Positions 44,461 to 56,600 of a DNA stretch of 64,000 nt are shown here, piece by piece; position 1 is the first letter of the stretch; every line of letters starts with the position of its first letter. The stretch is taken from positions 149,072,793 to 149,136,792 of the forward strand of contig NC_064819.1 in NCBI RefSeq assembly GCF_024166365.1, read 5' to 3'. The DNA is from Elephas maximus indicus. Taxonomy: Eukaryota > Chordata > Mammalia > Proboscidea > Elephantidae. The translations under genes were made by a program, and so were the position numbers. The notes below the pieces were generated by a model. That model saw only the letters and a program-made list of their open reading frames with translations, made no database searches and was not told the DNA's origin.

Positions 44461-45117
44461 TATCCTGACTAATACTTCCTCACAACTTCATATTTCCTTC
44501 ACAAAGACCATAACTCAAAACCCTTTCTCAGGGATAAACAGGGAAAGCATTACTTACTCTGTACGGTTGTACTTAATTTCTTTGTCTTACATTCATCTAC
44601 TTTAATCTATGTTATCGTATCACTTAGTAATAATACAATAGAAAATACAATACTTTGACTGCAAGTAACAGAATACCTAACATTGGCCTAAAAACTCAGA
44701 GTTGTTTTTTTTTTTTCTCTCACATAACAAGGAGTTCTGCAGTTCAGCAGCTTAATAATATCAGAGCCTCTACAATTCTCTCGAACTTTTTTTCTTGGTT
44801 GTAAAGTGGCTGCTGCCACATTTGAGGCAGAAAGAAGCAGGGCTGGGTGTTGTATCAAACATATCAGTCCCTTTTATCAGGAAAAAATATGAACACTTAC
44901 CTCACTGGCCAGCACTGGTCATATGACAACCAGTTCTGTAAGGTAGACTAAGAAAGCAGACAACAGGAGGGCCCTGATGGGCTTAAACCAGTGATGGTCA
45001 TCAGCTGCAGCTGGGCACACTGTCCCATGAAGGAGGCAGTGTGTACTGGGTAGACAACTAATGGTATCTGCCAGTTATAGTATGTCTTAAATCCCAAAGA
45101 TGTTCTCTGATATTAAA
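44461..45117. other. Unassigned; possible old repeat
   Basis: 44650-44970 (gactgcaagtaacagaatac, ttctctcacataacaaggag, cactggccagcactggtcat) looks like an old interspersed repeat on the minus strand that I cannot name. No gene is seen. Confidence 0.35.
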
Positions 45118-45405
45118 AAAACAAATTGTTACCTTCCAGTCGTTCTGACTCATAGTGACCCTGGAGGTCAGATGAACAGGAGTTAGCTGCAGGATCCACA
45201 GCAAGCAAAAGCCAGCAAGCTTTGCCAAAAAATCTACATATATTGGACGCAGGCCGCACCCCCAAGGAAATTTCCTTGCAACCAATTGGCTGTTCATAGC
45301 AGATCTCATCATAAAGGTGATTACACCATAATATAGCTACAAACTACATTATAACTGCCAAGCCACTGACAATCATGGCCCAGCCAAGTTGACACAACCT
45401 TAACC
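45118..45405 (-). repeat. SINE-tail piece plus LTR-like repeat
   Basis: 45118-45168 (accttccagtcgttctgact) resembles a minus SINE/RTE tail. The remainder ends in aatcatggcccagccaagtt gacac, the inverted form of the head shared by the MaLR-like LTRs (gtgtcaacttggctgggcc). A related but distinct LTR family is likely. Confidence 0.4.
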
Positions 45406-45410
45406 ATCAC

Positions 45411-45641
45411 TGAACCCCTGGGTGGTGCAAACATTTAATGTGCTCAGCTGCTAACCAAAAGTTTGGAGGTTCAAGACTACCTAGAGACATCTTTAGAAGA
45501 AAGGCCTTGCAATCTACATCTGAAAAATCAACCACTGAAAACCCTACAGAGCACAGTTCTACTCTGACACACGTGGGGTCGCCATGAGTTGGAATCAACT
45601 AGATGGCAAATGGTTGATTGGTTTGTTTGTTTGTTTGTTTA
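45411..45641 (+). mobile_element. AfroSINE variant with (gttt)n end
   Basis: tgaacccctgggtggtgcaa head, acctagagacatctttagaa, aatctacatctgaaaaatca, tail cgccatgagttggaatcaac and a gtttgtttgtttgtttgttt end. Confidence 0.9.
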
Positions 45642-47600
45642 AGGGGGGCAAGTTTCGGACTTAGAGTCTAAGGAATTTCTGATGCTACTGAGATTTCCTT
45701 GTCCTTGATTGTCTTCCCCTAGACCCAAGCTTGGGGAAGCAAGGGATCCCCCTGCAAACCCTCACAAATCATTTAACAACTTTTGCATGGCTTCTTCGGG
45801 AGTTTCCATCTGACACGTGATGTCACAGTAAGTACACAGCAAAGCTTTTAATTCTCAGATGAAGTTATTTTTCCTGGAAAACAACTGTTGAATGTGAATA
45901 CTTTCCCACAAAGTACATTGTGTTTTAATTTTGAGCTAAAAAGAAATACTGACCAAAATGATATTTTTTGAAACTCCTTTCCATTTTCAAGTCTTAGCCA
46001 TGTGATCTTAATAACTCTAGATTTCAAATTCTTTATCTGTAACTTAGAAAGGTCAGAGTTGGTGCTGTCTTAGGTCGCTCTGTTTCTGGGATTCTGTGAT
46101 TTCTGCTCTTTAAACTTAGAACTTTGGGCAAATAGAACACTACATTTTAGTCAAATACCCAAATCCAGATGGAGTTTTAGAGAACTGAGCTGCATGCTGT
46201 TAATGGCTGCAGGCTCTTAAAATTTTTATTGCTGGACTTTTAAAGAGGAAGACGCTGAACATTGCCAAACTGCTTAAAAGAATCTGTATAAACGGTAGAG
46301 AAGTAATGGCAGCCTAGGGGAAAACACAAAAGGGGGAAGGAAACCACTTCTCAAAGCATCCACTTGTAAAACGGGCTCTGGACTCAGAAAGGTCAGAACT
46401 CCTGGGCTGATTGGACTTCTTGGAATCCGAGCCCACCCCATTTCTTGCTGTCAGGGAGACAGATTCCCTGAAGACACAGCAAAGTGGGCAGCCAAGCTCC
46501 AACCTTGCCTTTAGCTAACCTGGAAAACAGGCAAGAAGGGCTAACTTAAGTGTTACTGGTTTAAAGGAGAGAAAACGCTAACTAGGGATTAGGAAAGAAA
46601 CTGAGGAAAATAATCTTGACATAAATTCATGAATGAATAACTTGATTTGTTTTTCATCAACAGAAAGCAAAGATATGCACGGAGGATAGAGAATTGTGTA
46701 AAAGAGTTCAAAACTCAGGTAGGAGGTTCTCACTACCTGCTGTCCTGAAAGAAGTTGACTGACAAAACTGACCTTTGTAACAGATCACATGGCAGCATCC
46801 CTGATATGTAGTCTTAATATGCCCACACCCCAGACAAGGAGGCTACAGGAGGCCTCCTCTCTGTAGGTAGAAGCAAAGCTGTATCAGGCCCCTACGCTAT
46901 GATCAGAAAGCACCTGACAGATAAAGTTATGCAAATGAAGTAGCAATTGCAAACATAACAGGAAAAAGAAAAATATATGACTTAGGGACCATGGGACGCA
47001 GAATAGAAGCCATAGCCTATTTCAGCTAACATGTGTCTTATATGCCTGAAGCTGAATTTTCAAAAGGATTTTAGAGTGTACTTTATAAAGGAAAAATTGG
47101 AAGTCAAGTCAGGCAGAAATTCTGATTAGACAACCACCTCCCTGAGACCTCATCCATTCTGAAGGTGTGGAGAAAATGGTGAAAAGAATCATATATTAAT
47201 GCAACTTCATTCTTTTTTATACTGGCTTAACAAAATATTGATTTCACATCCAGTTTGCAGTGAGGGTTTATAAAAGAAATCCCTAAAATATTATACAAAT
47301 TATTTTAATAAGCACATATGCATTTTTTCTTTCTTCTGTACTGAGACTCCATAGCTTTCAAAAGATTCTTTCAAAGGGATTCATAATCCAAAAAAGAGTG
47401 AGAATCCTTGATGGTGGTAGAAGGGGAGTTGGTGAACCACCATCCCCAAGATATTACTAAAGGGAGTCAACGTTTTTGGCAGCAGAGATAATCAAAGAGG
47501 AAATTACGTAGTGTGTGCAAACTGTGCTTGGTACCTATATTTTTTTTTATCTAGTTATCCAGTTTGAACTACAAAAAATATGGGATTTCCGCTTATCCAG
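45642..47600. other. Unassigned sequence, no recognised repeats
   Basis: About 2 kb with no young repeat and no supported gene. The minus frame at 46314-46502 has no recognisable motif. Confidence 0.5.
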
Positions 47601-47610
47601 AGAGGACTGA

Positions 47611-47803
47611 AGGAGCCCTGGTGGTGCAATGGTTAAGTGCTCAACTGCTAACTGAAAGATAGGCAGTTCAAACCCACCAGGGGCTCCAAGGGAAAAAGAT
47701 GTGATGATACAGTTCCATACAGTCTAGCAAACACTATGGGGCAGTTCTACTCTGTCATGCAGAGTCTCTATGAGTCAGAATCAACTAAACGGCACCTAAC
47801 AAC
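47611..47803 (+). mobile_element. AfroSINE, long form, RTE-type tail
   Basis: aggagccctggtggtgcaat head, aggcagttcaaacccaccag B box, long block atacagttccatacagtcta, tail tctatgagtcagaatcaact and ggcacctaacaaca end. agaggact at 47601-47608 and 47806-47813 is a likely target duplication. Confidence 0.92.
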
Positions 47804-47815
47804 AGAGAGGACTAC

Positions 47816-48116
47816 TGATAGGAGGACCACATCAGGAATCCAGTTTATGATTCAAGAGGACAAAGTCTGTACAAATTAAAGTATCGATGAGTAGAATCTA
47901 AAGATTGCCCACTGTACTGCAAAACAGAATGGAAGGTACTAGTGTTGATTTAAATCAATCTTTTTTCCTGCAATCACATAGGACATAATTTCAAACACCT
48001 CTTCTAATCCCCGAGCCAGACACCTCACAGGCAATTGATCAGTGATGAAATGATGGTGAGAGAGGTGGGGGTGGCAGTGATGATGTAGTCTATTTAAAGA
48101 GTATCTAGAGCTGGGG
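47816..48116. other. Unassigned sequence
   Basis: No gene or repeat is recognised. Confidence 0.4.
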
Positions 48117-48604
48117 TGTCTTGGTCATCTAGTGCCGCTATAACAGAAATACCATAAGTGGATGGCTTTAACAAAGAGAAACTTATTTCTTCACAGTAAA
48201 GTAGGCTAAAACTCCAAATTCAGGGTATCAGCTCCAGGGGAAGGCTTTCTGTCTGTGTTGGCCATCTCATCAGTCTTCCCCAGACTAGGAGAATGTCTGC
48301 GCAGGGATCATGGGTCCAAAGGACACACTCTGCCCCCGGCACTGCTTTCTTGGTGGTATGAGGTCCTCTCTCTCTTCTCGCTTCCCTTTTCTTTTTATCT
48401 CTTGAGAGAGAAAAGGTGGTGCAGAAAAGGGAAACTCTCTTTACATTAGATCAGGGATATGACCTGGGTAAGGTTGTTACGATCCCACCCTAATCCTCTT
48501 TAACATAATATACAATCACAAAATGGAGGACAGCCACACAGTACTGGGAATCATGGCCTAATCAAGTTGACACATTTTGGGGGGACACAATTCAATCCAT
48601 GACA
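48117..48604 (-). mobile_element. MaLR-like solo LTR, afrotherian-type
   Basis: Inverted end (ggtcatctagtgccgctata, aaataccataagtggatggc), poly(A) complement (cttatttcttcacag), the ggtccaaaggacacactctg block, TATA-region complement (ctttttatctcttgagag), ggactcaattc-like head complement (ggacacaattcaatccatga) and the head block gggaatcatggcctaatcaa. It is the minus counterpart of 21605-22098. Confidence 0.82.
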
Positions 48605-49830
48605 TGGGCAGCCGGTTATTTTCATTTGGTACGTATCTTTCCTCCACCAGCCAATTCTCATTCATGCCAAATACTTGCTTCACAAAGCCTCTCACAGCAT
48701 CATTGAATTAGAAAGTGTTAATACTGACAAAAATGTTAGAAGTCACTAACCTCAAATGCCCTTGTTTTAATACTTGTAGAAAGAGATCAAACAAACTGCC
48801 TCAAAGCTAAAGGCAGAGCAGCACTTCCACCTCACTGCACCCTCCTCTAAATTCTAACAACTGTGGTCTTTACACGCCATTTGGAAACCACTCATTCTGC
48901 TTTGTGACATCTTTTCTAATAAAGAGGTGTTTAGGTCTTTCCTTTTCATTTCCTCCGGTTGTGCCTTATTTTCACCTTTTAGTTTAAGCTCTCTGCTGGC
49001 TTTGCTTGGAACACTCAGTAACTGTGTTACTGATTTGATTTCATTCCCAGCTCCTAGGGGATATTGCTAAACTCACAGAACATGTGTTTTTAACAAGAAC
49101 ATTTATGCAGAACTCCACGCCTCAGATACATTCCTCTTAGTATGAATCACTAAGCTGCTTATCTGTCAATATGTGTACTATGGACACATAAATTTGGTTG
49201 CATAACATTTGATTCTAGTAGGACAAATATGAGTTGTATGGCTTTCTCAAAAAAGAAAAAAAAGGATGAGCCTTTTTTAAGCCTTCCTGATAACTGTTAG
49301 CAGTTGCTAGAGTTACTAATGTTGCTTTCCAGCCTGGTTTCTGCACCACACCCATCTCTTCCCTTTTCCCAAGCAAAGCCAGAGTGGGCCTCAACCAGAA
49401 TATCATAACCGGCACCAAATGTTACAATCTTCTTTTTTGCTTATGGTTTAATTTTTTTTTCCATCATGAATGCAAATGCCCCTTCTAACAGCATGGCTTG
49501 CTGGCCCAGACACCTAAGTGGTGAGTGCTTTGGTTCAGAGGAGGACCATGTCCCAGTGTTCCCAGATACCAAGAGTCCATTACCAAACATGCACATTTTT
49601 CAGCTGAAAGCTTATTGACATCCCTTCATTCATTCAGTTTTTCAACAAATATATTCACTGAGCAGAATACTTCTATTCTCTCCTAAAAGTTAAAACTGGC
49701 AACAATTGGTAGAAATGACAACAAAACTTTAGTTCAATAGAAGGAAGAACCCCTCAGAATTCAGAGCTGTCTAAAGATTAAATGGTCATGAAGAAATGAT
49801 TAGATACATCCAAACTGAAGGACTGTCTGC
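48605..49830. other. Unassigned sequence
   Basis: No gene is supported. attcattcagtttttcaaca near 49627 may be a scrap of L2. Confidence 0.4.
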
Positions 49831-49840
49831 AAAATCACTG

Positions 49841-49916
49841 AAGCCCTGGTGGTGCAGTGGTTAGGAGATCAGCTGCTAACCAAAGGTCGGCAGTTTGAAT
49901 CCACCTTTGAAACCCT
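49841..49916 (+). mobile_element. AfroSINE head only, 3'-truncated, with target duplication
   Basis: aagccctggtggtgcagtgg head and aggtcggcagtttgaatcc B box are followed by ctttgaaaccct, then nothing more of the SINE. aaaatcactg at 49831-49840 and 49917-49926 is a perfect 10-bp duplication. Retrotransposed SINEs usually lose the 5' end, not the 3' end. Confidence 0.85.
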
Positions 49917-50257
49917 AAAATCACTGGTCTGGGCTCTTCAAAAATGTCAATGTCATGAAAAATAAAATAAGCAGGGAAACTGTTCTAGATTAAAAGGCAC
50001 TAAAGAGATAAGATAACTAAATGCTATGCTGATCATCGACTGAATCTTAGATTAAAAAAAGAAAGCTATACATCATTGGGACAACTACAGAAATTTGAAT
50101 ATGGACATATAGTCTATATTTGATAATAGAAATGTATCGAGGTTAAATTATCTAAGGAGAGTAATGAGTAGTGAGTTTGCCCGAGATCATGGGGGAGGTA
50201 GGATTAGAACTCATCACTTTGGCTCTGAAGACATTTTTAAAGTTTCCTGTCACTAAA

Positions 50258-50473
50258 CCAAAACTAAACCTATTGCCATCGAGTCAATTCCAACTCACAA
50301 CAACCCTGTAGTACAGGGTAGAACAGCCCCATAGGATTAACAAGGAGCAGCTGGTGGATTCAGATTGACAACCTTTTGGTTAGCTGCCGAACTCTTAACC
50401 ACTATGCCCCCAGGATTCCAAATGGTGCAGTTCTACTCTGTTCTGTAGGGTCACTAGGAATCAACGTGGCAGC
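50258..50473. mobile_element. Composite inverted AfroSINE pair within one target duplication
   Basis: 50258-50418 is a full minus SINE (tail ctattgccatcgagtcaatt, head atgcccccaggattcc). 50419-50473 is a plus 3' piece (ggtgcagttctactctgttc to tcactaggaatcaacgtggc). The 17-bp flanks at 50241-50257 and 50474-50490 differ by one base and enclose both pieces. Confidence 0.8.
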
Positions 50474-50504
50474 AGTTTCCAGTCACTAAAGGTGGTTCGA
50501 ACCC

Positions 50505-50588
50505 CTGCTGAGAATGTGCATTTCTAAAAAGTTCCCAGGCAATGCTGATGCTGCTCGTTATGGACCAATTCTGAGAACACTAGTACAG
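50505..50588 (+). mobile_element. hAT-like DNA transposon 3' part
   Basis: agaatgtgcatttctaaaaa, gttcccaggcaatgctgatg and ccaattctgagaacactag match the end of the element whose start is seen at 50589. Confidence 0.6.
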
Positions 50589-50730
50589 CAGTGGTTCTCA
50601 AAACTTATTATGCACGAGAATCACCTGGGGATCTTGTTAAAGTGTAGATTCTGATTCAGTATATCTGGGGTGGAAATTATAATTCTCAGCAAGGATTTCA
50701 AACAGAACGAACCCCAATTCAAATCCCTGG
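50589..50730 (+). mobile_element. hAT-like DNA transposon 5' part
   Basis: cagtggttctcaaaacttat, gagaatcacctggggatctt, gttaaagtgtagattctgat and cagtatatctggggtggaaa are a clear match to the start of a common mammalian hAT/Charlie-type element. Confidence 0.7.
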
Positions 50731-51558
50731 TTTAAACAAAGACTGTCAATAACCTGGTAGTGATTATTAGATAAAATTAAAGCAATGAATGGGGTTGGAT
50801 ATAGGGTTCTAAGATCTTAAATATATTAATGTCATGAAAGACAAAAATAATAACAATAAGCAAAGAAGCTGTTTTAGGTTAAAGAAAAGTAAAGAAACAA
50901 GACAAACCCTTAGATGATCTTTACTACTCTCTAGCAGAGGATCCTCTAAAGGGAAGTGGTCAAACATTCTATGGGACTTCTAGAACAAACTCCCACTCAG
51001 GTGATTCAAATATTTGTGTGTCAGTCACTAGGTAGAAGAGGCATACTGGAAATTGAGGAAGACTATTGATACTTGAAATAACCCTTAAGATATAAATCAT
51101 TTTCTTTGACTGAAATGACTGATGGGTCCTTCATTTTACACCACATTCCTCTGGTTAGTTAAGAGCTACGTAGACAGAACCAGGCACCACTATAAAGCAA
51201 TCATGGTCTATTTAACTCATCTCGCCACTCTCTCAGTACCACTTGTCCCCATTTTAAGCACTAAACTGAAGTACTCAGTCTATTTGGCAAACAATAATTA
51301 ACCCACCTCTGAGAGCCACACATTGTGTGTAGCTCTGAGGATATGAAGGCAAAAGTGAGTTTTTTGTGAGATTTTTTTATGTCATTGAACTTCTGAAAAC
51401 ATAAGAGACTTTTTATGGCTACTCTGTCCTTCATAAAAATTAATATTAAATTTATTAAAGGTAAAATAAAAAAAATTCTTAAACTCTGTCTTTAATTTTA
51501 AGAACTTAATTATACTATTTATAATTTGGTAATTTTTAAAATTCACTAAAGCAAATTT
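50731..51558. other. Unassigned sequence
   Basis: No gene or young repeat is recognised. Confidence 0.45.
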
Positions 51559-51606
51559 ATAGGGTCACTATGAGTCGGAATCGACGGCAATGGGTTTGGG
51601 TTTTCT
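51559..51606 (+). mobile_element. AfroSINE 3' tail fragment
   Basis: tatagggtcactatgagtcg followed by gaatcgacggcaatgggttt is close to consensus, so the insertion looks comparatively young. Only about 48 bp are present. Confidence 0.8.
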
Positions 51607-51910
51607 TAAGGGAAACTTTGATTAATGTTTGGTCCCACTTATAAACATAATTCATTAACTCTATTCAATATTTTTAAATGAATTCGTAGAGGTAATACTT
51701 TCAAATTTTTAAGTACTTCAAATGTCTACCAAGCACTTCCCAAGTAATTTTTAGTAAAATTTTTAGTAACAATTTTAATAAAATATGAGAAAACTAATTG
51801 TGCAAATACATTCTGAAGTTCTTTCAAATATTATTATGCAGTTTATAAACTTAGTAAAGTTCATAACAAAATTATAAATCCAAAATCACATCTTACTCTG
51901 AGATTAAAAT
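51607..51910. other. A+T-rich unassigned sequence
   Basis: Nothing recognisable. Confidence 0.4.
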
Positions 51911-51921
51911 GCTAATCTGAT

Positions 51922-52532
51922 ATTGTTGTTGTTGTTGTTGTTAGATGCCGTCAAGTCACTTCTGACTCATAATGACCCTATGTACAACAGAATGAAACAC
52001 TGCCCGGTCCTGTGTCATCCTCATGATCGTTGTAATGTTTGAGCCCATTGTTGCAGCCACTGTGTCAATCCATCTCATTCAGGGTCTTCCTTTTTTTCAC
52101 TGACACTCTACTTTATCAAGCAAAATGTCCTTCCCCAGGGACTGATCCTCCCTGATAACATGTCCAAAGTATGTGACATGAAATCTCACCATCCTCGCTT
52201 CTAAGGAACATCCAGCTGTACTTCTTCCAAGACAGATTTGTTCATTCTTTTGGCAGTTCATGGTATATTCAGTATTCTTTGCCAACACCATTAATTCAAA
52301 GGTGTCAATTCTTCTTTGGTCTTCCTTATTCATTGCCCAGCTTTCTTACACATATAAGGCAATTGAAAACACCATGGCTTAGGTCAGGTGCGCCTTAGTT
52401 TTTAAGGTGGCATCTTTGCTTTTTAACACTTTAAAAAGGCCTTTTGCAGAAGATTTGACCAGTTCAATGCACCCTTTGATTTCTTGACTACTGCTTCCAT
52501 GGGTGTTGATTGTGGGTCCAAGTAAAATGAAA
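51922..52532 (-). mobile_element. RTE LINE 3' end with target duplication
   Basis: (gtt)n at 51924-51941, tail atgccgtcaagtcacttctg, then 3' ORF remnants on the minus strand (52097-52333 and 52379-52585 frames). gctaatctgat at 51911-51921 and 52533-52543 is a perfect 11-bp target duplication. About 610 bp remain. Confidence 0.92.
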
Positions 52533-52556
52533 GCTAATCTGATTTGTTGTTGGTCC

Positions 52557-52724
52557 AAAAACAAAACAAAACCCGTTGCCATCAAGTTGATTCCAACTCA
52601 TAGCGACCCTACAGGACAGAGTAGAACTGCCCTACAGTGTTTCCAAGGACCAGCTGGTGGATTCGAACTGCCAGCCTTTTGGTTAGCAGCAGTAGTTCTT
52701 AACCACTATACCTCCAGGGTTTCC
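52557..52724 (-). mobile_element. AfroSINE
   Basis: Tail aaaacccgttgccatcaagt, gacagagtagaactgcccta, B box ggattcgaactgccagcctt and head actatacctccagggtttcc. It is close to consensus. Confidence 0.92.
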
Positions 52725-53336
52725 AGCCTATGATATATACCTTAATATACTGAATTGTCATAAACATTACAAAAATGCTTTAAACGCCAAGCATATGCAG
52801 CTTTTTCTACTGATTTCTTTATGACTAATGGACAAACTGAGCCCTTTTTGAGTCATTTAGTAAGAGAAATTCCACATTGGTATCTCAGCAACTCCCCACC
52901 GAGGTTGTGTGTACACTTGATTCAATATTCACAGTAATATACTTACTTTCTGTCAGAACCACAGCACTCCTAGGTGTGCAAATGTTATCTGACTGGGTTC
53001 TACACATCTTTGGCCTAGAATCACAACACTGAATCACAGAAAGACCCATTTCCTACCCCAGAAAAGATTAAAGTATAATTTGGGAGAGGAGACAGAAGCC
53101 CACCCTGCCACCCTACCACCCTCGAAGCCCAGGCTTTCAACCTTTTGTAGCCCTCCCCTTGCTGCCACCCCCTGCCCTCTCATCTAAAGCCACACCCATT
53201 CCCCAAGCGCTGCCTGAACCCAGGTGTCCATAACTTAATGTTGAAATTGGTTAAATGGTGTTAACATGTGTTCTGTCCATCATTATGTAAAAGATGACAA
53301 TGTTAAATCAAAAAAGGGGTACTAAAAAATGTAGTC
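52725..53336. other. Unassigned sequence
   Basis: No gene is supported. 53090-53210 is locally C-rich. Confidence 0.4.
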
Positions 53337-53610
53337 ATAGATCTTTCATATGGAGAGGAAGTCAAGGAGATATAAACAAATAAAAGTTTGGTTTAAACTT
53401 AGGAAAACAGGAGTAAAAAGTTAACCACAAAGGAATCTAACAATCCTACACATCAAAATAAAAAAACAAGAAACACATAAAGACTTAGCAAATACAAAAG
53501 CAACAAAAACGAAAAAGAAGAATAAGACAATATATAAAGAAAAACGATTAAGCACATAAAATTAAGTGGAAAAAGAAACCGTCAACAACACACAAAAAAA
53601 GACATCAAAA

Positions 53611-56600
53611 TGACAGCACTAAACTCATAGAAAAAAAAAAATACCTATCAGTAATTACACTGAATGTAAATGGACTAAATGCACCAGTAAAGAGACAGAG
53701 AGTGGCAGAATGGATTAAAAAACATGATCCCTGTAAATGCTGCCTACAAGAGACACACCTCAGACTTAAAGACACAAACAAACTAAAACTCTAAGGATGG
53801 AGAAAAAATATATCAAGCAAACAACAATCAAAAAAGAGCAGGACTGGCAATATTAATGTCTGACAAAATAGACTTTAAAGTTAAATCCACCACAAAGGAT
53901 AAGGAAGGACACTACATAATGATTAAAGGGTCAATACACCTGGAGGATATGACCTTAATGAATATTTACGCACCCAAAGACAGGGCTCCAAAATACATAG
54001 AACAAACTCGAACAGCACTGAAAACAGAGATAGACAGCTCCACAATAATAGTAGAAGACTTCAACCACCACTTTCGGTGAAGGACAGAACATCCAGAAAG
54101 ATGCTCAATAAAGACACAGGTGATCTAAATGCCACAATCAATCCACTTGACCTCATAGATATATAGAGAATACTCCACCCAACAGCACCCAAGTATACTT
54201 CCTTTTCCAATGCATATGGGACATTCTCCAGAATAAAACCACATATTAGGTAATAAAGCAAGCCTTAACAGAATCCAAAACATCAAAATATTACAAAGCA
54301 TCTTTTCTAACCATGAAGCCATAAAAGTAGACATCAACAACAGAAAAAGCAGGTAAAAACAAAACAAACACATGGAAACTGAACAACACCTTGCTCAAAA
54401 ACTACTGGATTATAAAAGAAATTAAGCACTGAATAAAGAAATTTATAGAATCAAATGAGAATGAAAACACTTCATATCAGAACCTTGGGACACAGCCAAA
54501 GCAGTGCTCAAAGGTCAATTTATAGCAATAAATGCACACATCCAAAAAGAAGAAAGGGCCAAAATCAAAGACTTAACCCTCCAACTCACAAATAGAAAGA
54601 CAGCAGCAAGAGAATCCCTCGGGCAGCAGAAGAAAGCAAATAATAAAAATTAGAGCAGAATTAAATGACATAGAGAACAGAAAACAACTGAAAGAGTTAA
54701 CAAGACCAAAAGCTGGTTCTTTGAAAAGATTAACAAAATTGATAAACCATTGGCCAAACTGACAAAAGATAAACAGTGAGATGGGCAATATCACAACAGA
54801 TCCAACTAAACGTAGAAGAACCCTAACAGAATACTGTGAAAAATTGTATTCTAACAAATTTGAAAACCTAGAGGAAATGGACAAATTTCTAGGAACACAC
54901 TACCTACCTAAATTAACACAAACAGAGATAGAACAACTAAATAACCCCACAATAAAGAAGAGATAAAGGTAATCTAAAAATTCCCAACAACAACAAAAGA
55001 AAAACCCATCCCCGACTGCTTCGCTGGAGAATTCTACCAAACTTTCAGAGAAGAGTTAACACCACTACTACTAAAGGTATTTCAGAGTATATAAAAGGAT
55101 GGAATACTCTCCAGCTCATTCTATGAAGCCAGCATAACCCTGATACCAAAACCAGGCAAAGACACCACAAAAAAAAGAAAATTACAGACCTGTATCCCTC
55201 ATGAACTTAGATGCAAAAATTCTAGCCAATAGAATTCAACAACGTATCAAAATAATTCACCATGGCCAAGTGGGATTCATACCAGGTATGCAGGGATGGT
55301 TCAACATTAGAAAAACAATCAATGTAATCCACCACATAAATAAAACAAAAGACAATAACCACATGATCTTATCAATTGATGCAGAAAAGGCATTTGACAA
55401 AGTCCAACACCCATTCATGATAAAAAAAACTCTCAGCAAAGTAGGAATAGAAGGAAAATTCCTCAACATAATAAAGGTCATTAAAACAAAGCCAATAGCC
55501 AACATCATCCTAAATGGAGAGTCTGAAAGTATTCTCCTTGAGAATGGGGATCCAGACAAGGACACCCTTTATCACCACTCTTATTCAACATTGTGCTGGA
55601 GATCTTAGCCAGAGCAATTAGGCTAGAAAGAGAAAAATGGGCAACCAAATTGGTAAGGAAGAAGTAAAAGTATCTCTATTTGCAGATGATATGATCTTAT
55701 ACACAGAAAACCCTAAAGAATTCTCAAGAAAACTACTGGGACTAATAGAAGAGTTCAGCAGAGTATCAGGATACAAGATAAACATACAAAAATCAACTGC
55801 ATTCCTCTACACCAACAGGGAGAACATCGAAGAGGAAATCACCAAATCAATACAATTTACAATAGCCCCCAAGAGATAAAATACTCAAGAATATATCTAA
55901 CCAGAGACGTAAAAGACCTATACAAAGAAAACTACAAGACACTAGTACAAGAAACCAAAAGAGACCTACATAAGTGGAAAAACATACCTTGCTCATGGAC
56001 AGGAAGACTCAATATTGTGAAAATATCTATTCTACCCAAGCAACCCACCAATACAATGCAATCCAGATCCAAATTCCAATGGCATTTTTTAATGAGATGG
56101 AGAAACAAAGCACCAAATTCATATGGAGAGGGAAGAAGCTCCGGATAAGTAAAGCATTACTGAAAAAGAACAAAAAGTGGGAGGCCTCATACTACCTGAT
56201 TTTAGAGCCTATTATACCACCATAGTAGTCAAAACAGCCTGGTGCTGGTACAACAACAGATGCATAGGCCAATGGAACAGAACTGAGAATCCAGACATAA
56301 ATTCATCCACCCACGAGCAGCTGATATTTGAAAAAGGCCCAAAGCCCATTAAATGGGGAAAAAACAGTTTCTTTAATAAATGCTACTGGCATAACTGGAT
56401 ACCCATCTGCAAAAAAATGAAACAAGACCCATACCTCACACCATGCACAAAAACTAACTGAAAATTGGTCAAAGACCTAAATATAAAATCTAAAACAATA
56501 AAGATCATGGAGGAAAAAATAGGGACAATGCTAGGAGCCCTAATGCATGGCATAAACAGTATAGAAAACATTACTAACAATGCACAAACACCAGAAGAGG

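Noticed and set aside
45622..45643. (gttt)n run
   Set aside because: It is the normal end of the AfroSINE at 45411-45641, not a separate microsatellite.
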